Source: CAYNHQ01 sp964397255 (GTDB lineage: Bacteria; Bdellovibrionota_G; JALEGL01; DATDPG01). From it: a stretch of DNA of 64,000 nucleotides. The position numbers and the translations under genes were made by a program. The stretch is taken from contig CAYNHQ010000010.1 in the NCBI GenBank assembly GCA_964397255.1, positions 53,153 through 117,152 on the forward strand, given 5' to 3'. Below the pieces are notes generated by a model. That model was not told where the DNA came from. It did not search any database and was given only the letters and a program-made list of their open reading frames with translations. Of this stretch, positions 7,536-16,200 are shown piece after piece. Each line of letters opens with the position of its first letter. Position 1 is the stretch's first letter.

Positions 7536-8546
7536 TTACCCAAAAATGTGGTCGTAGATCGTAGAAGGATCGGGCGCCGGCTCGTTTCGGACAATTTTGA
7601 GGACTTCCATCGCTTCACGCGCATATTCCTCACGAATCGATTCACATTCTTTTGCCGAAAAAAGTTTCTCGCTCACCAGTTGTTTTTCAAAGTCCACCAA
7701 GCAGTCCACCTCATTGGTGACGCGCGCGGCTCCCGATGCCGAGGAATGACCATAGAGACGGGATACCGTGGCCTCTAGACAAAACGGTTTTCGTTCCTTC
7801 CGCACATATTCGATCACCTCAGCGAGCTTGTTCCAAGAGGCAATAGGATCATTTCCGTTTACCGTATCCCAACGAATACCATGGGCATCCGCCCGCTTCG
7901 CAATGATTCGATCTCCATGAACCTGATTATACGGTGTGGAAATCCCGTAACGATTGTTCACGACCAATATGAGAATCGGAAGCTCCCGGCCGGGCCGGCT
8001 CGACCAATTCAGGCAGGTCGCGAAATCTCCTTCGGCGGTTCCCGCATCTCCACCGGTAACGATCGTAATTCCATCTCCCCCATGGCGCTTTTGAGCGATC
8101 GCCGTTCCCGGAGCAATGGAAAGTTGCGTTTCAATCGTGGAAGTGACCGGCATCACATTCCATTTTTTAAGAGCGAAGTGATTCGTGAAATTTCGGCCAC
8201 CTGAAAAGGGATCCGTGGCCACAGACGCCATCTGGCGAATCCCGTCGATCATTTCCATTCCCATGGCGAGCATCGTGGCGGAATTTCGGTAATGAAAATG
8301 AAGAAAGTCATAATCCAGACCCTCTCCTTTCTTAATGAGAAGGCCGAGGGGAACATTAAAGGCTTCTTCGCCGGGGCCGCCGATCCAAAAAAAACCTTCG
8401 CCTCCCTTGTTCATCTTGATCATTCGCTCTTCCAGAGCGCGGGCCTTTGCCATCAAGCGATAGACCTTTTTCTTGTCTAATTTGGGCAACACTTCCTCCT
8501 CTTCCTCGTTTCGAACACGATGAAGATGACGTTTACGTGAGTTCAT
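7536..8546 (-). CDS. 2-oxoacid dehydrogenase E1 component, alpha subunit
   Basis: 336 aa. The thiamine diphosphate/Mg motif is GGDAGTAEGDF at 165-175, running to VVNN at 196-199. Other family landmarks are 'FHYRNSATMLAMG' and 'HFALKKWNVMPVTSTIETQ'. The N-terminal 20 residues are charged (RKRHLHRVRNEEEEE), an extension before the core. GAGGAAG precedes the ATG at 8546, which overlaps the E3 gene by 14 bases. It decarboxylates a 2-oxoacid and, with E1beta, reductively acylates the lipoyl arm of E2 encoded two genes upstream. Confidence 0.95.
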   Translation of the reverse strand: MNSRKRHLHRVRNEEEEEVLPKLDKKKVYRLMAKARALEERMIKMNKGGEGFFWIGGPGEEAFNVPLGLLIKKGEGLDYDFLHFHYRNSATMLAMGMEMIDGIRQMASVATDPFSGGRNFTNHFALKKWNVMPVTSTIETQLSIAPGTAIAQKRHGGDGITIVTGGDAGTAEGDFATCLNWSSRPGRELPILILVVNNRYGISTPYNQVHGDRIIAKRADAHGIRWDTVNGNDPIASWNKLAEVIEYVRKERKPFCLEATVSRLYGHSSASGAARVTNEVDCLVDFEKQLVSEKLFSAKECESIREEYAREAMEVLKIVRNEPAPDPSTIYDHIFG

Positions 8547-9984
8547 ACTTCCTCTCCGGACGAGCGGTAGGGGTCCGATTGAGGATATGTATCGCCCGAC
8601 CCAGCGCCGCTTCGGCCGATTCCATGACGGATTCCGACAGTGTGGGGTGGGGATGAACCGTCAGGGCGAGGTCTTCCACCGTGGCTCCCATTTCAATCGC
8701 GAGAGAGGCTTCGCTGATGAGATCGGAAGCGTTGGGTCCGATGATTTGAACTCCAAGCAAAAGATTGTTTTTCTTGTCACTGATGGTTTTTACAAACCCT
8801 TCCGTTTGTTCCGTCGACATGGCGCGGCCTGATACCGCAAAGGGAAATTTTCCTACCAGGATGTCTGCACCACTTTTCCGGGCTTCTTCTTCTGAAAGCC
8901 CGACGGTGGCGATTTCCGGGTCCGTGAATATTGCTCCCGGCATGGCGCGAACATCCAGTTCTTCCGGATGTCCTGCAATGATCTCGGCGGCCACCAAACC
9001 TTCCTTCGAAGCTTTGTGCGCTAAAAGAGGAGGGCCGATGACGTCCCCAATTCCATAAATATGGGAAAGATTGGTTTGAAGTTTCTTATTCACCTGAAGA
9101 TTTCCCTTGGGTCCCAACTGGACACCGATCTTTTCGAGGCCGAATCCCTTCGCATTGGGAGTTCTTCCGATCGAGAGAAGAATCACATCGCAAGCCACAG
9201 TAATTTTTTCTTTCGGCGTTTGGACGGAAACGGTAAGCCCACCTTTCTTCTTTTCGTAAGAAAGAGCCTTGGACGAAAGATAAACGCTAATTTTTCTCTT
9301 CCGGCAGATTCGAGAAAGCGTTTCAGAAATTTCTCGATCCGTTCCGGGTAGAAGCTGATCCATCATCTCGATGACGGTCACTTCGGTTCCGAGCTTCTGG
9401 TAGAGCATTCCGATTTCCATACCGATGACGCCGCCGCCGATTACACAGAGACGCTTGGGAGGTGTCGTCCATTCCAGCGCATCTTTGGAATCGACCACAT
9501 TTTTCCCATCCATCTCAAATCCTGGAATGGAAATGGGTAGAGAGCCGGTAGCTACAATGGCATTTTGAAATTCTATTTCGATGTCTCCGGAGTTGGCTCC
9601 TTTGACGATCAATTTTTTGGCGGTTTCAAACGAAGCCTCACCCCTGAATATTTCGACACCGCTGGCTTTGCAAAGTTGTGCAACACCCCCCGTTAATTTC
9701 TTCACAATGCCTTTTTTCCATTCCTGCGTCTTTTTCATGTCGATCGAGACTTTTCCGACGGTAATCCCGATCTCGCTGCTATTGGATATATCTTCGTAAA
9801 CTTTCGCCGCATGAATCAGCGCCTTGGAAGGGATACAGCCCCAATTGAGGCAGACGCCCCCGAGGTTGTCCCGTTCAATCAGCACTACAGACTTACCGAG
9901 TTGGCCGAGACGGATAGCGGCCACATAGCCCCCCGGGCCTCCGCCGATAATCACCACGTCTTTTTTGAGTTGATGCTTTGCCAC
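8533..9984 (-). CDS. lpdA: Dihydrolipoyl dehydrogenase (E3)
   Basis: 483 aa, normal length. FAD-binding GxGxxG at 14-19 (GGGPGG) precedes the redox-active disulfide GGVCLNWGCIPSK (Cys45 and Cys50). The NAD-binding glycine motif is 'VIGGGVIGMEIG', and the active-site His/Glu pair lies in HPHPTLSE (His446, Glu451). It reoxidises dihydrolipoamide on E2 with NAD. It starts 10 bases after the E2 stop and overlaps E1alpha. The C-terminus has about 20 extra residues (ILNRTPTARPERKYELT). Confidence 0.97.
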   Translation of the reverse strand: MAKHQLKKDVVIIGGGPGGYVAAIRLGQLGKSVVLIERDNLGGVCLNWGCIPSKALIHAAKVYEDISNSSEIGITVGKVSIDMKKTQEWKKGIVKKLTGGVAQLCKASGVEIFRGEASFETAKKLIVKGANSGDIEIEFQNAIVATGSLPISIPGFEMDGKNVVDSKDALEWTTPPKRLCVIGGGVIGMEIGMLYQKLGTEVTVIEMMDQLLPGTDREISETLSRICRKRKISVYLSSKALSYEKKKGGLTVSVQTPKEKITVACDVILLSIGRTPNAKGFGLEKIGVQLGPKGNLQVNKKLQTNLSHIYGIGDVIGPPLLAHKASKEGLVAAEIIAGHPEELDVRAMPGAIFTDPEIATVGLSEEEARKSGADILVGKFPFAVSGRAMSTEQTEGFVKTISDKKNNLLLGVQIIGPNASDLISEASLAIEMGATVEDLALTVHPHPTLSESVMESAEAALGRAIHILNRTPTARPERKYELT

Positions 9985-9994
9985 GGGCGCTCCT

Positions 9995-11242
9995 TTAGCT
10001 CTGAATCATAAAATTCCAAGCATTTTCGAGATAACGAATCACTCCCTGCAAGAACGTCGCTCCCAATTGACCATCCACCACACGATGGTCGAGTGAAACC
10101 GAAAGATTCGCCATTTGACGAATGACAATCTGGCCATCCCGGACGACAGGGCGGGGGGCGATCTTGTGGAAACCGACAATCCCCACTTCAGGATAATTAA
10201 TGATGGGCGTGGCCATTAACCCCCCCACATGTCCCGTGGAAGTCAGTGTAAACGTGCCGCCCTTTAAGTCATCCAGCGCCAGCTTTCCGCTCCGCCCTTT
10301 TTGTGCGAGGTTTTGAATTTCTTCCGAAATCTCAATGAGCGATTTCTGATCGGCATTTTTGATCACGGGTACGACCAGATCATTGTCCTGTGTGGCCACA
10401 GCCAGGCCGATGTTAAAGTAATGCTTGATGACGATTTCATTTTTTTCTTCATCGAGCGTGGCATTCAGACGTGGATATTCTTTGAGCGCTGCGCAAATGG
10501 CTTTTACGACAAACGAGAGATAGCTCAGCTTAATTCCCTGCTTGGCCAACTCTTCATTCGAGGAGGCGCGAAAATCAACGATTTGAGTCATGTCGCATTC
10601 GTCGACATGCGTGAAGTGCGCCGCCTTATGTTTTGAAAGAGTCATGTGCTCTGCGATTTTTCGTCGAATGCCGGCCAGGGGAATCCGCTCCTCGCCGCCC
10701 TGAACAAAATTCCGTGAGGGGGCAATGTAAGGTCGCATCGGTGCACCCGCACGCGTGGCACCTCCGCGGGAATTTGTGAGATCTTCGCGTGTGACTCGTC
10801 CCAGAGGTCCACTTCCGGTGACGGCCGAGAGATCGATACCCGATTCACGGGCCAATTTTCTCGTGGCCGGCGAAGCCAGGACTCGAACCGAACCGGCAGG
10901 AGAGGGGGCTGAAGCTCTCATCGTGGCCTGAGGAGCTGGAGCTGACGGGGCTCTAGCTGGTGCATGGCTCTCTTTCGCCGGTGCAGATTTCCCTGCGGTG
11001 GCTCCGCTTTCAATTATTTCGGCTAATTTTTTTCCCACAGGAACGACATCCCCCACTTTGGCAAAAAGCTTTCCCACTTTTCCCGTTCGGGGAGCGGGGA
11101 TTTCTACCGTCGCCTTGTCGGTCATGATTTCCACTATCGGCTGATCTTCCGTTACCTCTTGCCCTTCCTTTACAAGCCACTTAACGATTTCTCCTTCGGT
11201 GACCCCTTCTCCGATATCTGGAAGCTTAAATTCGAATGCCAT
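9995..11242 (-). CDS. Dihydrolipoamide acyltransferase (E2)
   Basis: 415 aa. One lipoyl domain occupies 1-78 with lipoylated Lys43 in EIMTDKATVEI. An Ala/Pro linker (80-118) and a peripheral subunit-binding domain (about 119-155, 'VLASPATRKLARESGIDL') follow. The catalytic acyltransferase domain runs from about 190 with active-site His386/Asp390 in HRVVDG. A single lipoyl domain and this spacing are typical of branched-chain-type E2s. The start overlaps lipA by 17 bases, so the lipoate synthase and its substrate protein are co-translated. Confidence 0.95.
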   Translation of the reverse strand: MAFEFKLPDIGEGVTEGEIVKWLVKEGQEVTEDQPIVEIMTDKATVEIPAPRTGKVGKLFAKVGDVVPVGKKLAEIIESGATAGKSAPAKESHAPARAPSAPAPQATMRASAPSPAGSVRVLASPATRKLARESGIDLSAVTGSGPLGRVTREDLTNSRGGATRAGAPMRPYIAPSRNFVQGGEERIPLAGIRRKIAEHMTLSKHKAAHFTHVDECDMTQIVDFRASSNEELAKQGIKLSYLSFVVKAICAALKEYPRLNATLDEEKNEIVIKHYFNIGLAVATQDNDLVVPVIKNADQKSLIEISEEIQNLAQKGRSGKLALDDLKGGTFTLTSTGHVGGLMATPIINYPEVGIVGFHKIAPRPVVRDGQIVIRQMANLSVSLDHRVVDGQLGATFLQGVIRYLENAWNFMIQS

Positions 11243-12131
11243 GTCTCTCTCCTAGGTTAGGGTTTAGCAGCCTCGAAACAAAAAACTCTCCGGCCCGATA
11301 CGAGCTTCGAACCAATGGTCCCGAGGCCACATATTTAAAGCCAAAGCCCAGCGCCTCTTTTTCCAATTCTTTAAATAATGTTGGGTGAATATACTCGATC
11401 ACTTCAAGATGTTTCGAAGTGGGACGAAGATATTGTCCCAACGTCAAAAAGTCGACATTGGCCTGGCGCAAATCATCGAAGGCCTCGCGCAATTCATCGC
11501 GGGTTTCGCCCAGCCCTAGCATGATGGAACTTTTCGTCCACTGTCCGGGGCGAAGTTTCTTTGCGCTGCGCAAAAGTTGAAGGGATTGATCGTAGGTGGC
11601 CCGATGGTCGCGGACCGTCCGCGTGAGGCGCCGAACGGTTTCAAGATTATGCGCCAAAACGTCTGGCCGAGCTTGAAGCACCCGCTCGAGGGCTGTGGGA
11701 TCTCCCTGAAAATCGGGAATCAGAGTTTCAACCCTTGTTCCCAAGGAAGTTCTGTGAATTTCTTCGACTGTGCGAGCGAAATGATCAGCGCCGCCGTCAG
11801 GAAGATCGTCGCGATTGACGGATGTAAGTACGACGTACGATAAATTCATGAGCCTCACGGTCTCGGCTGCCTTTTCCGGTTCTAGCGAATCTACGCCGAC
11901 TTTGGGTTTTCCTGTCGTTACGGCGCAAAAACGGCAGCCACGCGTGCAGACATCGCCCAAGAGCATGAGTGTGGCCGTGCCCCCGCCCCAACATTCGGCG
12001 ATATTGGGGCAACGGGCCTCTTCACAAACGGTATGAAGGTTTCGCTCCCTTAGCATTTGGGAGATTCGATTAAAACTCTCCCCCCCCGGCAGACGAACTC
12101 TGATCCACTCTGGTTTCGGCAACAATTTCAT
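11226..12131 (-). CDS. lipA: Lipoyl synthase
   Basis: 301 aa from ATG at 12131; the longer frame upstream is non-homologous and overlaps the previous gene. The auxiliary 4Fe-4S ligands are Cys36, Cys41 and Cys47 (CEEARCPNIAEC). The radical-SAM cluster ligands are Cys62, Cys66 and Cys69 (CTRGCRFC). The C-terminal RSSYRAGE supplies the conserved Ser ligand. It inserts two sulfurs into octanoyl-lysine on lipoyl domains. Its place at the head of the operon that encodes E2 makes E2 its obvious target. No lipB octanoyltransferase is in the window. Confidence 0.96.
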   Translation of the reverse strand: MKLLPKPEWIRVRLPGGESFNRISQMLRERNLHTVCEEARCPNIAECWGGGTATLMLLGDVCTRGCRFCAVTTGKPKVGVDSLEPEKAAETVRLMNLSYVVLTSVNRDDLPDGGADHFARTVEEIHRTSLGTRVETLIPDFQGDPTALERVLQARPDVLAHNLETVRRLTRTVRDHRATYDQSLQLLRSAKKLRPGQWTKSSIMLGLGETRDELREAFDDLRQANVDFLTLGQYLRPTSKHLEVIEYIHPTLFKELEKEALGFGFKYVASGPLVRSSYRAGEFFVSRLLNPNLGERHGIRI

Positions 12132-12205
12132 GCGGTTTCGGCGTTCCAATCGCCGGACGGCGTTATACCTTTGGCCCTTGGCCGAAGCAAGGAGGGAAAG
12201 GGGAA

Positions 12206-13426
12206 TTACCAAAAACGGGCGGGGCGCTCTTTTCGGTCGTCCCAGTTCCCACGAAGAGTGCACGTGGGTCCGAAGGCATGTCCCGGCTTGGGCTTCCACT
12301 CCAGACAGGCGGCCTCATGAATTCTCGGGTTGCGGCGCACGAGATTTTCAATTCTGAAACGTCCGTTCGGATGCTCGCCGTCATCCGGCATTTGTTCTCC
12401 GCAAATTCCCTCCAAACTTTCTTGCAACGCCCTCAATTTTTCCCTCGGGCTCTTCAGAGTATGCAAGTATTGAGCAAGCGCTTCGGATCCCCAATAATCC
12501 CCGCTAATTTCTCTCATATAGTCGGTCACATGGTGGCTTAGCCCATTGGAATAACTTTCTTTCATACAAGCCTGCAATTTGCCATATGTCTGCTCGTGAC
12601 CGTCGCTATCAAAGAGATGTCCTGTTTCATGTCCGAGTGTCCAAACGGATCCCGCCAGTGGGAGTTTTTCCAGAGGTAAAGTCGCATCTTCCGGTCCTAA
12701 TTCAGCCACATAATCCCCGGGGCAAATGACGACGTAATCTTTTCCATCCGACTGCCACGCGAACGCGTTGTCGGCAAGGCCATCCTTTCCGCACAAGTCT
12801 ATTAATTCCTTTTCATAGTTGGGGTCGCCCAAATCTCCCCGAAATCCGTCTATCGCGTTAATGAATTCCGCATTGTGGAGATGGGCGAGCATGTCATCGA
12901 TTTCCGCCTTCGGAATTACCTTCGGAACGATTCGTTTTGTCTTTTCCACGGCGGCGCCGAGAAAATAGGTTCGAACCGAATCAAAATGCAGTTTCGCCGC
13001 ATAAAACGAGGCACCCAAATCATTTTCCAACTGATCGGTCAGAGCCCTGAAGTAAGCACGCAGTGCTCTTTCTCCCACTCTCTTATTGAAAGGGTCCGTA
13101 GCTTGGGACAGTGCCAAAATCTTTTGAAGGTCCAATTGCTCTTTCGAAATTTGAAGGAGATAGGCGGTTTCCGGAACCTCGCGCAGAACCGCTTTCGTGG
13201 CTATCTGAGCCAGTATTTCCTTTTCGATAAGGATCTTTTGTTCGCGCTTGCTTTCGGATTCTCCCTCGTCCCCGCAGATGGAGGAATAGGGATTTTCGCA
13301 AAAATCATTCAGTGTGGCATTTGCCGGGGTAATATTTTTGGAATGCAAAGCCTCGGTCGCTGGGGCGGCTATCCCCCATAAAATTGAACCACTGAATGCG
13401 AGACCGCATAGAAGTATATCTTTCAT
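12206..13426 (-). CDS. Secreted M13 (neprilysin)-like metallopeptidase, short form
   Basis: 406 aa from ATG at 13426 with a GGGGGAAGG stretch just upstream and an N-terminal signal (about 1-23). Zinc motif HETGH (266-270) pairs with EISGD (306-310), the position of the M13 ExxAD ligand motif. 'EHPNGRFRIENLVRRNP' corresponds to the M13 HxPxxxRxNxxxxNxxxF stretch. The C-terminal Cys-x-x-Lys-rich-Cys-W ending resembles the M13 CxxGDxMxPxxxCxVW tail. The N-terminal 'CENPYSSICG' also matches. M13 enzymes are usually about 650-700 aa, so the helical domain is much reduced. I am fairly sure of the clan, less of the family. Confidence 0.75.
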   Translation of the reverse strand: MKDILLCGLAFSGSILWGIAAPATEALHSKNITPANATLNDFCENPYSSICGDEGESESKREQKILIEKEILAQIATKAVLREVPETAYLLQISKEQLDLQKILALSQATDPFNKRVGERALRAYFRALTDQLENDLGASFYAAKLHFDSVRTYFLGAAVEKTKRIVPKVIPKAEIDDMLAHLHNAEFINAIDGFRGDLGDPNYEKELIDLCGKDGLADNAFAWQSDGKDYVVICPGDYVAELGPEDATLPLEKLPLAGSVWTLGHETGHLFDSDGHEQTYGKLQACMKESYSNGLSHHVTDYMREISGDYWGSEALAQYLHTLKSPREKLRALQESLEGICGEQMPDDGEHPNGRFRIENLVRRNPRIHEAACLEWKPKPGHAFGPTCTLRGNWDDRKERPARFW

Positions 13427-13505
13427 CCTTCCCCCTGGGCGATCTTCTAGCATGTCTAAAAATCTGTTGCAACGTGCTTGCTGAGGCTCTATTTATTTCG
13501 CGCGC

Positions 13506-14135
13506 CTAATGGGCGATGATGGAGGCAATGAGCTGCGTGGCGAAATTGAAATGATGGCCTCCCTTCATTTTGACCACACGGGCTACATCAGGTTTGAGCT
13601 TGGGGCACAGGCTGGCGCGGTCCCTCTCACCATAAAGACAAAGACTCGGAATTCCCCTTATGTTGGAGAGCTCCGTCGAGACGGGCGGACCGGTACCGGG
13701 TTCATCGTGAATTGAGAATTCGGCTGTGCCGCTAGGCGCTAAAAGAATGACACCTTTGCTACGAGCCCGAAGATCGGGTCGAAGGCGATTAATGATGAAC
13801 GGCAAAACATCGGCACCGAAGGAGTAACCAATCCAGATCATCTCCTTTTTACCCCAGAGCGAAAGGTAACAGTCGGCCAGGTTACTTAAATCGTCGGCCA
13901 CCGCATTGGGTGTTCGGCGATTTTGGAAATACTCTCGTGAACTCACTCCCACCACGGGGATTCCGTCCGCGGCAATTTCTTCCGCCGTGGCCCGAGCAAA
14001 AGGCCACCATCCTCCATCTCCCGAGAGAAAAATTGCGAATTTATCTCCAGATGAATTCGGAGACGCAACGACTCTGGGTACGATGTCCGAATGTGGACAA
14101 CTCCCTGCGAGCATCAAAAACAAAATGAACGGCAT
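13506..14135 (-). CDS. VirJ/AcvB-like alpha/beta hydrolase, exported
   Basis: 209 aa from ATG at 14135, chosen for the GGGGGG Shine-Dalgarno-like run five bases upstream. A short hydrophobic signal ends at LAGSC (Cys13), so it may be a lipoprotein. 'FLSGDGGWW' (36-44) is the signature of the VirJ/AcvB family (PF06057). The nucleophile elbow is GYSFG with Ser105; 'YGERD' and the C-terminal 'GGHHF' provide the expected Asp and His. In Agrobacterium, AcvB hydrolyses lysyl-phosphatidylglycerol in the periplasm, which is a plausible role here. It is 20 bases upstream of no partner I can link functionally. Confidence 0.82.
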   Translation of the reverse strand: MPFILFLMLAGSCPHSDIVPRVVASPNSSGDKFAIFLSGDGGWWPFARATAEEIAADGIPVVGVSSREYFQNRRTPNAVADDLSNLADCYLSLWGKKEMIWIGYSFGADVLPFIINRLRPDLRARSKGVILLAPSGTAEFSIHDEPGTGPPVSTELSNIRGIPSLCLYGERDRASLCPKLKPDVARVVKMKGGHHFNFATQLIASIIAH

Positions 14136-14195
14136 TTCCCCCCTGCGACAAAAGAGTATCCAAACTCTTGTCTTTGACAAGAAAGTGATGACTTA

Positions 14196-14975
14196 TCACT
14201 CTGTCCCAAACTGAGATCTATATTTACGCGGGGTGGCGACGTCAATCGTCAAATAACTTAGACCGATTCGGTTACCCGCGTCGGAAATGATTCGACCCCA
14301 GGGATCGATCGCGAGTGAATGGCCAAACGTTCGGCGCCCATTGTCATGTTTTCCGGTCTGCGCGGGAGCCAAGACATACGCGAGGTTTTCAATTGCACGT
14401 GAGCGTAGCAACGTATGCCAATGCGCCTTTCCCGTTTCAAACGTAAATGCCGACGGAATCAGAAGCACTTCGGCTCCTTTTTTTCGAAGAGCTCGATAAT
14501 GCTCCGGAAACCGGAGGTCGTAGCAAATGGAGAGTCCAATTTTCATTCCTTTCCAACGGATTATTACAGGCGATTTCCCCGGAGATATAAATTTGGACTC
14601 CGCATAAACTTCTCCATCGGGCGTAACGACATCAAAGAGATGAATTTTCTTATATTTCCCTAGGATGCGACCTCGTTCATCAATAAAAAGACTGGCATTA
14701 AAAACTTTTCCAATGCGCCTCGAGGGCATGGGGTAGCTACCTACAAGAATGGCGATCCGACCCTCCTTGGCCGCCGTTTGAAGACGGGAAGGAATGGAAC
14801 GGAGCGCAATACTGGTCGAATAGAGGTGCGCAGGGTTACCTATATACAAAACATTTTCAGGAAATAAGATCAATTGAGCTTTCTGTTTGGAAGCACGATC
14901 GATGAAGGAAAGCATGGTTTGAAGATTTTCCTGCCAGTCCGATGAAGAGTTCATTTGAGCCAAAGCGACTTTCAT
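14196..14975 (-). CDS. Carbon-nitrogen hydrolase (nitrilase superfamily, Nit/amidase type)
   Basis: 259 aa. The catalytic triad is visible: Glu40 (LILFPE), Lys110 (YKKIHLFD) and Cys151 (SICYDLRFPE). The sequence follows the Nit1/deaminated-glutathione-amidase branch (DVVTPDGEVYAESKF, RAIENLAYVLAPAQTG, DPWGRII), so a small-molecule omega-amidase or repair amidase is most likely. Its start codon shares three bases with the start of the divergent peptidase gene (CATG at 14973-14976), so each promoter must lie in the other's coding region, or one start is wrong. Confidence 0.9.
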   Translation of the reverse strand: MKVALAQMNSSSDWQENLQTMLSFIDRASKQKAQLILFPENVLYIGNPAHLYSTSIALRSIPSRLQTAAKEGRIAILVGSYPMPSRRIGKVFNASLFIDERGRILGKYKKIHLFDVVTPDGEVYAESKFISPGKSPVIIRWKGMKIGLSICYDLRFPEHYRALRKKGAEVLLIPSAFTFETGKAHWHTLLRSRAIENLAYVLAPAQTGKHDNGRRTFGHSLAIDPWGRIISDAGNRIGLSYLTIDVATPRKYRSQFGTE

Positions 14976-16200
14976 GAGAACTTCATCCTTTCACGTGATT
15001 CCACTTCGCTCAATTCTTTGTTTTTTCCTTCTCCTTGGAAGCGGTTTAGGTGCCACCCCCAGCCCAACTCCTATTCCGGATGCTCAAATCACAAAGCAGC
15101 TCTTGCCCGTGCTTTCGCGGCTGCGAGGACTTTCGCTCAAAAATGAAGTTCCAGTGGGAAGAAAGAATTCGAAGGAAGTCGAGGCCTACATCCGAAAACG
15201 ATTGGTCGAGGAATATCCTGCGGATGAAATTGAATTAGAGCGAAAAGCCCTGGTTCATTTAGGTCTCATCCCGCCAACATTTGAGTACGAAAAGTTCATC
15301 GTGGGGCTCCTTCGCGATCAAGTCGCGGGTTTTTATGATCCGGAAGAAAAGAAAATGTTTTTGAGTGAAACGATCGATCCCATGGCGCGTGAATCGGTCC
15401 TCATTCATGAACTCACCCATGCGCTTCAGGACCAACATTTCAACCTTCTTCCGATGATGAAACGAAAGGAAGGAAATGACGACCAAACCAACGCCATCAA
15501 CGCTCTGATCGAAGGGGATGCGTTTGCCGTGATGATGGACTTTTCTTCCGGGGGCGTTACGGGCGGAAAACTTCCGAATTTTCGGGAAAATTTACGCCAG
15601 CTCCTCTCTCAAGAGCAAAAGCAGAAACCCGAACTTAAAGACGCACCGCCGTTTTTACTGGAAAGCCTTGTATTCCCCTATGTCGATGGGATGAATTTTG
15701 TGGACGAAGTTCGGGCCAAAAAGAAGTGGGAGGGGGTGAATTCGGCGTTTGGGTCACCTCCGGCTTCCAGTGAGGAAATTCTTCATCCCGAAAAATACCT
15801 TTCGAAATCCGATCCACCCAAAGAGATTGATTCAGCTTGGGTTTCATCGCACCTTGGAAAGGGAATGCGTATTCGATCCACGAATGTGCTGGGAGAATTC
15901 GGTGTTCGTATGGTTCTCTCGGATCGCGCGCCTGCCTCCGAGGCCACCAAAGGAGCGGAAGGTTGGGGTGGGGATCGCTATTGGCTTTTAGAGACATCTC
16001 CCGAGGGGAAAACGGGATTGCTTCTCGCCACCGTATGGGACAGCACAAAAGATGCCGATGAGTTTGAAAAGGCCTGGAAAAAGAGTGATGAAAAATCTCC
16101 GGGAACTTTATATCGCAAGAAAGAAAAGATCTTGATCGCCCTTGATTTGCCCGCCGACACTTCCAAAACCTTTCGGGATTCTTGGTTTAACGCACAGTAG
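14974..16200 (+). CDS. Exported zinc metallopeptidase with HELTH motif
   Basis: 408 aa. Signal peptide at 1-27 (LRSILCFFLLLGSGLGA), then a helical region and 'QVAGFYDPEEKKMFL' leading to the zinc site HELTH (145-149) in 'HELTHALQDQHF'. Glu180 in 'ALIEGDAFAV' is the likely third ligand. This arrangement is typical of a poorly characterised gluzincin group common in myxobacteria and acidobacteria. The C-terminal half (about 290-400) is a mixed domain. Its ATG overlaps that of the divergent nitrilase gene and has no good Shine-Dalgarno site. The 3' end overlaps the convergent cyclase gene by 14 bases. Confidence 0.8.
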   Translation: MRTSSFHVIPLRSILCFFLLLGSGLGATPSPTPIPDAQITKQLLPVLSRLRGLSLKNEVPVGRKNSKEVEAYIRKRLVEEYPADEIELERKALVHLGLIPPTFEYEKFIVGLLRDQVAGFYDPEEKKMFLSETIDPMARESVLIHELTHALQDQHFNLLPMMKRKEGNDDQTNAINALIEGDAFAVMMDFSSGGVTGGKLPNFRENLRQLLSQEQKQKPELKDAPPFLLESLVFPYVDGMNFVDEVRAKKKWEGVNSAFGSPPASSEEILHPEKYLSKSDPPKEIDSAWVSSHLGKGMRIRSTNVLGEFGVRMVLSDRAPASEATKGAEGWGGDRYWLLETSPEGKTGLLLATVWDSTKDADEFEKAWKKSDEKSPGTLYRKKEKILIALDLPADTSKTFRDSWFNAQ

